Source of the DNA: Procambarus clarkii
Taxonomy: Eukaryota; Arthropoda; Malacostraca; Decapoda; Cambaridae
Assembly (NCBI RefSeq): GCF_040958095.1
Contig: NC_091156.1
Location: forward strand, 19,040,202 to 19,104,201
DNA length: 64,000 bases
Direction of reading: 5' to 3'
This document shows positions 22,810 to 39,123 of the stretch, one piece after another; within the stretch, counting starts at the first letter, position 1, and the number at the start of each line of letters is the position of its first letter. The position numbers and the translations under genes are program-made. The notes beneath the pieces are model-generated. The model ran no database searches. It was not told the origin of the DNA and was given only the letters and a program-made list of their open reading frames with translations.

Positions 22810-22867
22810 GTGTGTGTGTGTGGGGGGGGGAAAGCGTGGTGTGTAGGCCTGTGTGTGTGCGTGGTGT

Positions 22868-23106
22868 GTATCTTGAGATGATTTCGGGGCTTTAGTGTCC
22901 CCGCGGCCCGGTCCTCGACCAGGCCTCCACCCCCAGGAAGCAGCCCGTGACAGCTGACTAACACCTAGGTATCTGTTGTACTGCTAGGTAACAGGGGCAT
23001 AGGGTGAAAGAAACTCTGCCCATTGTTTCTCGCCGGCGCCCGGGATCGACCCCGGGACTACCGGATCACAAGTCCAGCGTGCTGTCCGCTCGGCCGACCG
23101 GCTCCC
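22868..23106 (-). mobile_element. SINE family A (reverse)
   Basis: A near-complete copy, from TATCTTGAGATGATTTCGGG to the reversed tRNA-like head GGATCGACCCCGGGACTACC...GTCCGCTCGGCC. Confidence 0.85.
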
Positions 23107-23560
23107 GACTGGGGCGTGGGGGCGTGGTGTACAGGCCTGGGTGTGGGCGTTGGGGCGTGGTGTACAGGCCTGGGTGTGGGCGTGGTGTGTAGGCCTGGGT
23201 GTGGGCGTGGGGGCGTGGTGTACAGGCCTGGGTGTGGGCGTGGTGTGTAGGCCTGGGTGGGGGCGTGGTGTGTAGGCCTGGGTGGGGGCGTGGTGTGTAG
23301 GCCTGGGTGGGGGCGTGGTGTGTAGGCCTGGGTGGGGGCGTGGTGTACAGGCCTGGGTGTGGGCGTGGTGTGTAGGCCTGGGTGGGGGCGTGGTGTGTAG
23401 GCCTGGGTGGGGGCGTGGTGTGTAGGCCTGGGTGTGGGCGTGGTGTGTAGGCCTGGGTGGGGGCGTGGTGTGTAGGCCTGGGTGGGGGCGTGGTGTGTAG
23501 GCCTGGGTGGGGGCGTGGGGTACAGGCCTGTGTGTGTGCGTGGCGTGTATAGGCCTGGGT
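23107..23560. repeat. 25-bp minisatellite upstream of the cuticle gene
   Basis: The unit is about 25 bp (GGGTGGGGGCGTGGTGTGTA plus GGCCT), some 17 copies, with GTG/GGG and TGTAGG/ACAGG variants. It ends about 105 bp before the inferred transcription start at 23667. Confidence 0.95.
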
Positions 23561-23592
23561 GTTGGTGTGCAGGTGTGGGCGTGGGTGTGACT

Positions 23593-23669
23593 AAGGTCAC
23601 GGGAGCGTGGCCCACACCTGTGGGTCTGCAGCAGGTATATAACCCCAGCCTGGGACCTGAGTGGTCAGT
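23593..23669 (+). promoter_or_regulatory. Core promoter of the cuticle protein gene
   Basis: A TATA box TATATAA lies at 23636-23642. An arthropod initiator TCAGT lies at 23665-23669, with its A at 23667, 31 bp from the start of the TATA box. This is the expected spacing. The resulting 5' leader to the ATG at 23718 is 51 nt. An AAGGTCA nuclear-receptor half-site is at 23593-23599, about 70 bp upstream. Moult control through such a site is only an inference. Confidence 0.75.
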
Positions 23670-23717
23670 CCGCCTCCCCTCTCACCACCACCACCACCGC
23701 TCCTTATACTATATAAC

Positions 23718-29206
<5,489 letters not shown>

Positions 29207-29207
29207 T

Positions 29208-29333
<126 letters not shown>

Positions 29334-29859
29334 CATTATATTATCCTCGATCTTCGTCCCTCACTTCAGGATAACATGCATGGTCCGGAGTGAATTTCCA
29401 AAAGCTTTAATGTTGATCATTATGCAACCTATGCTTACTGTGAGAGAGAGAGAACACTAACACATGTAATATTCTTGTTGATACAATAGTGATGTTGACC
29501 CCGTGCCCCTGTCCTGGTTGACAGACGCACACACACAAACAAAAAACATAACTCATGCGCTGATACTCTTCCGTTGCTCTCTTGTTACTTGTTTCCCAGT
29601 GCTATATAGTCGTAATGGCTTGGCGCTTTCCCCCTGATAATTGATTGATAATCCTGTTACTTGTTGCCACTGTGGTGGTCCCTCTGTTATGCCCATTGTT
29701 CAGATAAATATTATAATATATATGACATGTTTACTTTCCCCTGTTAGATGAAACTCGCGCCAGCCAAACTTCGAATTCACACAGATCTTTTTTTTTATCA
29801 TTCATAAACTGAGGTACACAGCAAAGTGCTGCTACTCTACACACAGAGATCACACTAAC

Positions 29860-29975
29860 GTGATGCATCAAATGAACAAATCCACAAGGGCCGTGACGAG
29901 GATTCGAACCTACGTCCGGGAGCATCCCAGACACTGCCTTAATCGACTGAGCTACGACAGGGTTAAAAGGGTTGA
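29860..29975 (-). mobile_element. tRNA-like SINE head (reverse)
   Basis: The minus strand reads CTGTCGTAGCTCAGTCGATT...GGACGTAGGTTCGAATCCTC. It is related to the fragment at 8395-8475. Confidence 0.65.
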
Positions 29976-30264
29976 AACCGAAGTTCTACTGAACCTACTG
30001 GATCCCGTAGGACCAGTACACAGCAAAGTGCTGCTACTCTATTCTATGTGAGGGATTGCAGAGGTATAGATCAAGAGTTTGGTATGAGTTTATCTAATAT
30101 TCTTCTCACAGTCAGACATGAATTCAGGAGAAAATATGAGATGTGAGTTTAGTCTACCAGCCTGCACTAGCAAACTCTGGGTAGAGTCTGTTTGGTAATC
30201 GGTAGTGCAAGAGCAGGGGCAGCACGCTTATATATCATAGATGGTATTTAATTACCATCTACAA

Positions 30265-30530
30265 CAGTCTCCGTGGTGTAGTGGTAAGACACTCACCTGG
30301 CGTTCCGCGAGCGCTATGTCATGGGTTCGTATCCTGGCCGGGGAGGATTTACTGGGCGCAAATCCTTAACTGTAGCCTCTGTTTAACGCAATAGTAAAAT
30401 GTGTACTTGGATGAAAAAACGATTCTTCGCGGCAGGGGATCATATTCCAGGGACTTGCCCGAAACGCTACGCGTACTAGTGGCTGTACAAGAATGTAACA
30501 ACTCTTGTATATATCTCAAAAATTAATGTT
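30265..30530 (+). mobile_element. tRNA-headed SINE, family B
   Basis: CTCCGTGGTGTAGTGGTAAG...GGGTTCGTATCCTGGCCGGG head, TTAACTGTAGCCTCTGTTTA body, and AACAACTCTTGTATATA end. Confidence 0.85.
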
Positions 30531-30769
30531 CCCAGCTTTGGTTTTAAGTGATTGAATTATGGATATAATGTCTGTCAGGCTGACTGGTAAATTGAAATTG
30601 AAAAAAGGAGTAGAGAGTTGGGATAGCTGCCTGTGAGATATGTAGTAACATGTGTTTAAGTCTATCTTCTAATATCCGTGAGGGAAATAGTTACATATAG
30701 CTCCATGTATCTCCTGCCGTTTGGTAAAAAGTTATTGATAACGACAAAATTCACTAATATAGCGTTAAA

Positions 30770-31010
30770 GAGCGTGCCCTCGCTCTTGTTCACAGATTTT
30801 ACAATTGGAACAAAAGTAGAAATGTTCAAGAGACAATAAGATAAGCTCCTGCAGGAAGTGCCGGATCAACCAGACTGTAGTGGATATGTGGGCTTGTGAC
30901 CCCTCCAAGCAACAGCCTGTTAGATCAACTTATCGTAAACAAGGCTGGACCCAGGCAGAGTTTGCGGAGTGGAAAAACTATCTGAACCCCACTCAAGGTA
31001 TATTCCATGT
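30770..31010 (+). mobile_element. CR1-like LINE C-terminal fragment
   Basis: The translation GTKVEMFKRQ and LLQEVPDQPDCSGYVGL matches the region of the LINE at 50270-50945. Confidence 0.65.
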
Positions 31011-31795
31011 ATAGTGTTGAGAGATTCATTACTTTAAATAGCCTACAATATATACAATTATATAAGTCTCTGGTGCACTGCCACCTGAATTATTGCATCA
31101 AGGCATGGAGACCTCATCTTCAGAAAGACACAGCTGCCCTGAGAAGGTGCAACACCGGGCAACAAAATTCCTCCCAGAGCTTAGTCATCTCTTGTATCAG
31201 GAACGGTGATTGATTGATAAAGATTAAGCCACCCAAGAGGTGGCACGGGCATGAATAGCCCGTAAGTGGTGGCCCTTTTGAGCCATTACCAGTATCATGA
31301 GCTGATACTGGAGAGCTGTGGAGGCGCGACTGCACCCTGCGTGACGGGAGATGTCTCCCGGACGAAATGGTGACCAAATGGTCTCAGGAACGGTTGAGGG
31401 CCACAGGGCTAACAACACTACAAACCAGGCATGACAGGGCAGATCTCACTGTAACCTTTACAATACTGAACAATTTGGAGGATGTCGATCCGGACAATTT
31501 CTTCAAAAGGTCAGACATAACACGAACGAGGAGCAACGGGTTCAAGCCCAACAAACCACAAAGTAGGACACAAAACAGGAGATACTTTTTCACCCATAGG
31601 GTTATAAACCCGTGGAATCGCCTACCCGCCGAAGCCTTAAACGCCAAAATTCTGCTGGATTTAAAAAAACAGCTGGAAAAAATCCTCAGGGCAAATGGGG
31701 GAAGCTTTGAAAAGCCGCCGGCTTTCTGTCTTCATCAAGGCCACTAGTATTAGTGACCCTCAGATAAATTCAGGTAAATACATTAACGACATATA
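31005..31795 (+). pseudogene. CR1-like LINE fragment interrupted by a SINE
   Basis: First part: YKSLVHCHLNYCIKAWRPHL. Second part: ERLRATGLTTLQTRHDRADL, then NNLEDVDPDNFFKRS and INPWNRLPAEALNAKILLD, stop at 31747. The 3' end is CCTCAGATAAATTCAGG. The interruption is 31208-31383. Confidence 0.85.
31197..31394 (-). mobile_element. SINE with 11-bp target-site duplication inside the LINE
   Basis: TCAGGAACGGT occurs at 31197-31207 and 31384-31394. The 176-bp insert on the minus strand runs from GACCATTTGGTCACCATTTC, through a middle GTATCAGCTCATGATACTGG, to TTACGGGCTATTCATGCCCG...CTTTATCAATCAATC. This 3' end is the same as that of the RNase H LINE at 17641-18679. Confidence 0.9.
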
Positions 31796-32214
31796 TGAGA
31801 ACAATTGGAAACCACATCATCAAATTTACAGATAACAAAAATCTACTGTAAAGTGGGAAGAGAAAACTATATTGAGGCCTTGAAAGCGGTTTACAAGAAC
31901 TCCACAAATAGTTAGAAGACTGGCAAATGCCTTCTATATTGAACAAATGCAAAGGCTTCCATGTGAGGCATAGTAATCCATACCATAACTATTATATCAG
32001 CAAGAAGACCATGCAACAGATTAATGGGGAAAAAGACTTAGGAGTTATGATCTGCCCGTCATTGAAAGTTGTTCAATAAACAGCAGCTGCAGTAAATAAA
32101 ATAAACTAAGAAATTATCAAACGAACCTTTGACTTCAAAGGAAAAGAATGTGGTGATTAAATCTCATGTACTCCATAAGATTATGTTTACCAGAGTTTAC
32201 CTGAGAACAACTAA
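31796..32214 (+). pseudogene. Heavily degenerate LINE RT segment
   Basis: Short pieces such as NDIYENN and LANAFYIEQMQ recall the region around the catalytic block in the copy at 30-1195. It is broken by many stops. Confidence 0.5.
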
Positions 32215-32625
32215 TACTAGTGGCCTCGCCGAGGACAGGAAGCCGGCGGCTTTTCGAAGGTCCCCCCCCATTTACCTTCATGATCTTTTCCAGCTGTATT
32301 TTAAAGGTTAACAGAGTTGGCTTTTACGGCTTCGGCGGGTATGCGGTTCCAAGGGTTAATAACCCTGGGGGTGAAAAAGCATCTCCTATTTTCTTCTATT
32401 TTCAGTCCTACATTGTGGCTTGTTGAGCTTGAAACCGTTGCTCCTTGTTTCAGTTACACCTGACCTTTTGAAGAAATTTTCCGGATCAACATTCTCCAAA
32501 TTTTTTAGTATTTTAAAAGTTTCAATAAGATCCACTCTGCCATGCCTGGCTTGTAGTGTTGTTAACCGTGTGGCCTTCAACCGTTCCTGATACGTGAGTT
32601 GACTTAACTCTGGAGTCTCATGTAC
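32215..32625 (-). pseudogene. CR1-like LINE C-terminal fragment (reverse)
   Basis: The minus strand reads LTTLQARHGRVDLIETFKIL, NVDPENFFKRSGVTETRSNG and FKLNKPQCRTENRRK, then degrades before its 3' end. Confidence 0.8.
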
Positions 32626-32639
32626 TCTTAATAAATCTC

Positions 32640-33200
32640 ATGTGCTCCATGAGATCCATGTATGCTCCCATCTGGAGTGCTGAACTACTGTAGCCAAGCA
32701 TGGAAACCTTTCCTTTAAAAGAACATACAGTATCTTATTTGGAAAAAGCTCAAAGCAGAACGACAGAAGTCCTCCTAGGACATCGTAGGTCATACCAGGA
32801 AACGAAATGTGTCGGTCGTGCCTGAAACGCTATGCGTACTAGTGGCTTTAGGTATTATATGTACTATCTCTATCTTTAAATCCATCATTATGTATGTAAC
32901 TCAATGGACGTACCTTTACCTGAATATTGAATCTAAATCTGAATCTGAAAGGCGGAGAGCCTCAGGGCCACTACAAACAGGTATGACACGGCTGATCTCA
33001 TTGAGACCTTTAACATTATCAACAACTTGGAAGATATTAATTAAGACCATTTCTTTATAAGGTGCAATGTAACTCACGCAAAGGGAAACAGCTTCAAGCG
33101 CAACAAGCCACATTGTGTTTAGGTTAAAATAGCCGCTGCTTGGAATTCTTGCTTGCGTGGAAAATAGCACGCAACTGCAAAAAAGTTTCAGTCCAGTTGC
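32640..33200 (+). pseudogene. CR1-like LINE fragment with inserted SINE 3' end
   Basis: LINE pieces near 32650-32810 and from 32950 (PLQTGMTRLISLRPLTLSTT) flank a SINE 3' part at about 32815-32945 (CGTGCCTGAAACGCTATGCG...TACCTTTACCTGAATATTGA). Confidence 0.65.
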
Positions 33201-33504
33201 AGTCCAGTTGGTCTGGCACTTATTACAACAACATTTCTATTTGTTTTTTGGATACATCCACTCTGGTAATATTTCTTATCGTTGCTGTAAGGATAATGAA
33301 TAACCGGAGACGTCTTATGCTCATTCAGTGCTCTCTGTACCTATAGCAACTCTACTCTTCACTGGCTCTATTCTGCATTTCCTTCCATATCGTTCGCTCA
33401 AGCGTGTTATTATTTTACTCTGCAAATTTGGGACCTGGCCTTCCAGTATAGTACGTTCCAGTTCAATGTTCCGTATATATTATAATAATACTAATTTAAT
33501 AATT

Positions 33505-33845
33505 CATTATGTCGGGACAGGCAGCCAGTGTACACAGTGTACATGTTAAGTTTATATCGAGGTCCACCCCAAAGGTCGAATTATTGACCCTCCCAAGGAT
33601 GCAACCTCACAACAAGTTGACTAACTCCTGGATACCTATCTACTGCTAGGTGAACAAATGTATTTGGTGATAGGAAACGCGCTCAATCATTTCTATCCCG
33701 CCCGGGATTCGAATCCGGAATTCTAGATTGTGAGTTGAGAACGAACCCAACTGCACTGTACTTAGGACCTTCGATAAGCCGCCGGCTTCCTGGCCTCGTT
33801 GAGGTCACTAGGGTTAGTGGCCCTCAGATAAATCAGGTAATACAT
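33505..33845 (-). mobile_element. tRNA-headed SINE family D (reverse) and LINE 3' end
   Basis: 33505-33760 runs from TGTCGGGACAGGCAGCC to the reversed box-B-like GGGATTCGAATCCGGAATTC. 33765-33845 is a LINE 3' end (GCCGCCGGCTTCCTGGCCTC...CCCTCAGATAAATCAGG). Confidence 0.7.
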
Positions 33846-34629
33846 CTATCATCTTCATTTTTGAGAGCTTTGAGGCAGGCCTGCCGTGGTACTCTTTCAA
33901 TTCACATGTTCTCAAATCTGACTGGAGATGCACATTATGACTGGCGTCCTCGCTAAGTGGAGACCATAGCCTACTTCCTACTCAATGTCCCTGCGTCTCT
34001 CCTACGTGAACATCGGTGCACAGCTAAGTCTCTCCCTCACGGTTGCCGTGCTCCTTGACGGTGCCGGCCGGGAGGAAGACAGTAACCGACCAACACTACC
34101 ACCACCAACATCCTCCAGCAGACGTTGTTCCTACTTACTGGGGAGCAACAAGTGACTTGTAGGAGGGTGTCCTCGTTGATATCGTCGCCAGGTGACGTGC
34201 TGCTCTCCTAGCTACGGTACGGATGGGCTCTTCTGGCTTTATAGCTCCGTATCAACACCAAGTAACATGTGTAGTCTGAACAGTAACAGTTAAGCACCTG
34301 AAACAGGGACGACACGTGCTTGTCGTCCTTGGAGAGAGACCAGACCCCGCTGTTTTGAGTTCATTATATGTTATAATAAGTTTAATTTTGATTCTTAATC
34401 ACATCAGTGTTATCATTTCAAACGAAGGTGTTACTGGTTGTTTCTTCAATCAGTTGTAAGTGTATAGCTGTAATTTCACACCTGATGCTCTCATAATAAT
34501 AATAGTTATTCACAAGAATGTGTGTACAAAGAATATAAGAGTAATGCACAATTGTAGGGCAGGAGTTACACATAGTAATGAAGCCACTATTACGCAAAGT
34601 GTTTCGGCCAATGTACTGTTCATACTCTT
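33846..34629. other. No gene recognised
   Basis: Mixed sequence without recognisable protein motifs or repeats visible elsewhere in the window. Confidence 0.4.
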
Positions 34630-34880
34630 CACCTGCCAGTAAATTTGGATGTTGTGGCTTGCATCCTGGGAAGGGAAGGGAACAGAACTATCAGGAGAAG
34701 CATACAGCCATTACGACTATATAGCACTGGTAATGGGCCAGGATAAAGATCTGGGATGGGACGGGGGAAAGGAATGGTGCCTAACCACTCGACGGTTGGG
34801 ATTGAACGCCAACCTGCATGAAGTGAGACCGTCGCTCTACCGTCCATCCCAAGTGGTTGGGGTTGCATCCTGGGAAATGT
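34630..34880 (-). mobile_element. tRNA-headed SINE family E (reverse)
   Basis: The minus strand has GGGATGGACGGTAGAGCGAC...GTTCAATCCCAACCG as a tRNA-like head. The body (AGCATACAGCCATTACGACT...GGGCCAGGATAAAGATCTGG, plus strand) matches the fragment inserted at 21425-21535. Confidence 0.7.
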
Positions 34881-34899
34881 TGTCAATAGTTGGCCTAGG

Positions 34900-35775
34900 T
34901 GAACTTTGATAGGCCTACAGTACAGTACTGCGCTGTTGACTTGGGGGTGTCAACACTCGTGGGGCTCCTCAGACCACATGATTATCGTCTCCCCTTAAAT
35001 CAACACCAATATATTATGGTGTGTTTAGTGTGGGTTTTAAAATCTGTTTGTAAACAATATTTGTGGAGTAACTTCAGAAACTGGATTTTGCCCTTCCCGT
35101 ACCTAACATTAGCTGAAGCATGCAAACTCTGCACTGGCATTAAAAAATGATGTCCCAGTGCAGCTTGTCCTCCTAAGGTTTTCTAACATCAAGACACTGT
35201 CTACTAAAGTGCCCTTATCCTAACCTACCAGTGGAGCCTAAACAGAAAACTGGACAGTATCAGCTAATTTTGCAAACCGCTACCATTTCCTAGTACAATG
35301 ATTTTTGCCCTTGGGTAAAGCATGCATCAAAATGTGACACTATAGTAGGAGGACAGGTTGCGCAGTCCCATCACACACGTTCAGCACACCGTGTGTAAAA
35401 GAGTTATGTTTATTATTTTCATTGGGGTGGGTTGAGTGGTGTTTTAGGTTTTGTGTTTTGTGTAAAGCATTGGGGGTGATGTAGTTTGGTCAAGCATTTG
35501 ACAGTTTTAAGGCCACTCTCTCCCTCGGGGGATACAAGTCGCTTCATACCTGTGTTTTTTTACAATGAATTTTAAAACCTACCTAAAATAATCCTACCTA
35601 ACCTAATCCGACTCACTGTAACCTAACCTAATAATATATTTGGTTTTAACAATTAGAAAATAAACAGTATGTTAGTGCCCCATAAACCTATACCTATGTT
35701 GTTTGGATTTCCCCCATTCAACTGTGAGGATATGCTTGGACTAATGGGGCTCCCCCTCAATATTATTTCTTATGC
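34900..35775. other. No gene recognised
   Basis: Unique-looking sequence. ACCTAACCTAATC words near 35580-35630 resemble the telomere-like inner part of MITEs. Confidence 0.4.
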
Positions 35776-36035
35776 AATCCCCGTGGTGCAGTGGTAAAGC
35801 ACTTGCCCGGCACTTCGCAAGCACTTTGACCAGGGTTCATATTCTGGCCGGGAAAGATTGATTGGGTGCCAATCCTTGACTGTAGCCTCTGTTCACCCAG
35901 CAGTGAATAGGTACCTGGTTGTTAAATGATTTGGTGGGTTATATTCCTGGAAAAATTAGGATTAAGGACCTGTCCGAAACGCTATGCATGCTAGTGGCTT
36001 ACAAATATATAAGAACTCTTGTATAAATAAATACA
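35776..36035 (+). mobile_element. tRNA-headed SINE, family B
   Basis: CCCGTGGTGCAGTGGTAAAG...AGGGTTCATATTCTGGCCGG head. It ends with AAGAACTCTTGTATAAATAA. Confidence 0.85.
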
Positions 36036-36394
36036 AAAAATATATTTATAATCCTAACTTAAATACTTGTGTGTGTGTGTGTAATTACCTTCGCATTCTA
36101 TGCAATTCTTATGCATCCAAAATTCTAAGTTTTCGGTTGGAAACAACTCTTACTACTTTTGGGTTCTTTTCTCTGATCTAGGCTGAACCTGGCACCTAAG
36201 ACATTCACCAGGTTCACTTGTATTGTACTCTGGGAACTTGGCCTTGCAGGGTATATTTCTTGGCCTGCTTTAATGCACGCCAAGAACGACCCAGACAATA
36301 CGTCACCCAGAGACGGTGTGGGTCTCTGGGTGATCCATTTGTCTGCAAGGCAGAGTTATAGTTTTTTGGGTACTTGAACTTGAAAATGCCCATA

Positions 36395-37075
36395 GAGCTG
36401 GTAAGCAGGGTGTGGAAGAGCGGGGGGAGGATGCATAAGCGAGGAACTGGTAAGCAGGGTGTGGAAGAGCGGGGGGAGGATGCATAAGCGAGGAACTGGT
36501 AAGCAGGGTGTGGAAGAGCGGGGCGAGGATGCATAAGCGAGTAACTGGTAAGCAGGGTGTGGAAGAGCGGGGGGGAGGATGCATAAGCGAGGAACTGGTA
36601 AGCAGGGTGTGGAAGAGCGGGGGGAGGATGCATAAGCGAGGAACTGGTAAGCAGGGTGTGGAAGAGCGGGGCGAGGATGCATAAGCGAGTAACTGGTAAG
36701 CAGGGTGTGGAAGAGCGGGGGGAGGATGCATAAGCGAGGAACTGGTAAGCAGGGTGTGGAAGAGCGGGGGGAGGATGCATAAGCGAGGAACTGGTAAGCA
36801 GGGTGTGGAAGAGCGGGGGGAGGATGCATAAGCGAGGAACTGGTAAGCAGGGTGTGGAAGAGCGGGGCGAGGATGCATAAGCGAGTAACTGGTAAGCAGG
36901 GTGTGGAAGAGCGGGGGGAGGATGCATAAGCGAGGAACTGGTAAGCAGGGTGTGGAAGAGCGGGGGGAGGATGCATAAGCGAGGAACTGGTAAGCAGGGT
37001 GTGGAAGAGCGGGGGGAGGATGCATAAGCGAGGAATTGGTAAGCAGGGTGTGGAAGAGCGGGGGAAGGATGCATA
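36395..37075. repeat. 49-bp minisatellite, about 14 copies
   Basis: The unit begins AGCTGGTAAGCAGGGTGTGG-like and continues AAGAGCGGGGGGAGGATGCA. A variant pair (GGGGCGAG with GCGAGTAAC) marks units 3, 6 and 10. Open minus-strand frames in all three phases are artefacts. Confidence 0.95.
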
Positions 37076-37277
37076 AATGAGGAACTGGAGATGAGGCAGA
37101 AAAGGGGAAGTGAAGATCGGTGGCTCCAACCACCGCAGATTTGATCTTGGGTTGATTTCTCTAAGGCTGAGTGGGGTATTCTTGGCAGTGCACACAGAGG
37201 CTAGGCATGCAAGCAGTTGGCAGTTAGTGGTAATTGATGGTCGTTGTTGGTGGTACTTCATTCTTGGGTCTTCATTC

Positions 37278-38000
37278 TTAAATCTCAGGTCTTCTGGCTT
37301 CAGTGCTCTTCTTTCTTCTTATATTTTTCACCAAGCTTGGATCGTTGGTTTTCTTGGGCTTCTTGGTAGTCTTACTTCTTGTTGATATAGCAGTACTGTC
37401 GGTCAAGGTTGTAGGTGTGGTGCCCAGAAAGAAATTGTCAGGTCTGTTGTTGCACTTCTGCCGAGGAGGGGATGGTGTTCCAACTGAGATATCTTTATCT
37501 GGCGAATCTGTTGAATCAAAAGCAGAGGCGGCATTCCTTGAAGGTTGAATAGTAGCAGGTCCTTGTGCAGGAGTAGAAGGTTTAGTTGGCATACACACAG
37601 TTCGTGGAATGACAGTAGTAGATGGTTCTGAAGGAGGCACGGCAATAGACTGTGTAGCTGGGATGATGGGTGAAACTGTAGCAGATGTCAACGAATGTGA
37701 AGACGTCGGCTCCTCTACAGAAGCTGTAGGAATGGGTATTGCAGCAGTGGACAATAGATCTGTAAGCACGGGAGTGTTCAGTGATATCTGGGTCTGGGTC
37801 AGGAGCCTGAGTAGAACTCGTAACTGGAGTAGAAGTAGCGTAGTCTTCATCGGTACTAGACTGACATTTTAGTGAACTAACAAAAATTGCAGTTGTGTCT
37901 TGCACAGTGCCGACAGTGGTTGGGGTCTGATTGGGTTACCAGGTTGATGTTTCCCTGTTCTGTCTTCCTTCTGCATTACATTCGCTTGCCTCCTGTAATC
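37278..38000 (-). pseudogene. Ser/Thr/Pro-rich ORF, possibly retroelement ORF1
   Basis: A minus-strand frame from ATG at 37850 gives 190 codons. It is Thr/Ser/Pro-rich in the first two thirds and basic at the end (KTTKKPKKTNDPSLVKNIRR). A second minus frame upstream (37905-37780: VQDTTAIFVSSLKCQSSTDE) has similar composition, so a frameshift may have split one longer protein. Such composition is seen in LINE ORF1 proteins, but no zinc finger or other domain is visible. No promoter or splice evidence supports a host gene. Confidence 0.35.
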
Positions 38001-38557
38001 ATATGCTTTTTCTGAGTTGATGGAACTGAAGAGCTTGTACCATTTTTATAATAGGAATTCACGGAATGCATTGTGCTCTGAATATTTAAAAAAAAAAACT
38101 CCATGAAATTCATATGCAGCAAAGAATTGTGTATCTCTTTGTTTTGTTTAAACTGTACTGTAGTTAAGCAAACATAGTTTTATCTTTTTTTACCTTTAGG
38201 TATAAAATAAATAAATATATATATAATATATATAATATATTGTAGTTATACTTTACTATTGCTTATTAAATGGCTTTCATATTGGTATAAAATATACAGA
38301 ACAAGTCATGTTATATAACTACCTGAAGATTCATGTGCTATTAATCACTGATGTTCAGTATGGCTTGAAGCAACAAATTAAGATTGTATGTGTGTGTGTA
38401 CTGTAAAATTCAAAACAATGTTGTATGATATGCAATACTAGACCCATATGCCCAATGACCATTCACAGATAAAAATAGTACATCAGTAATATAGATAGGT
38501 TATCTTGAACAATGTGATAACTCTGGTTATTATTATGGTTAATTTTTTCTCTTCTAG

Positions 38558-38718
38558 GTTGTTCACAAGATTAAAGGATACGAGCACCCAACAAATAACA
38601 AGAGTATTATAATTGTCAGTCAACATAAAAATTAAGAAAATCAGAAACGGATGCAAAGTTGCACGACACAGAGAAGGTAAAGGGGGCATGCAAAAAAGTA
38701 TAATTTCTTACTTAAACC
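38558..38718 (+). other. REXO4: Possible REXO4 5' UTR exon part
   Basis: A strong acceptor (AATTTTTTCTCTTCTAG, ending 38557) precedes this stretch, suggesting that an untranslated exon lies further upstream. An in-frame TAA at 38713-38715 fixes the ATG at 38719 as the first possible start. Confidence 0.45.
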
Positions 38719-39123
38719 ATGATATCAGAACAGATCAAAAGTACATCAATTGAAACCACGTCAGGAAAAAAAAAGTCTATATGCAACCAAAATGATTTAG
38801 TAAGTAACATGCCCTTAAATAAAAAGCAAGACGAGATACGAATTGGTGGTTCACTGGTTACAAAGGAAAAGAAATGGAGGTGGAGGAAAAATAAGAAAAG
38901 AAAGAGAGAAGAGCAGACTAGTAATGAGAATTGTGATGGAACACAAATGGAAACCAATCAACCAGTCGATAGAAAATTAAATGAACATTTGGAATCACTG
39001 CCGCCAGCAAAGAAGAAGAAGAGAAAGAAGAAGAAGAACCCAGGTGTGACTGAAGGGCTTAAACCAGTACTCATTGTCAAAACCCCGGAGGATTATTCAG
39101 CTAACTGGAAACGGCTGAAGGAG
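38719..39123 (+). CDS. REXO4: REXO4 exon 1 (Lys-rich N-terminus)
   Basis: ATG with A at -3 after an in-frame stop. It ends ...NWKRLKE with donor GAG|GTAACA, phase 0. It contains a run of basic residues around 39012-39040. Confidence 0.88.

Noticed and set aside
30269-30345. Functional tRNA genes at box A/box B-like sites (also 11963, 13095, 22442, 35776, 57868)
   Set aside because: Each is followed by a conserved SINE body and has several near-copies with substitutions; acceptor stems do not close properly.
36214-37261. Three overlapping minus-strand frames of 276-301 codons
   Set aside because: All are translations of the 49-bp minisatellite in its three phases.
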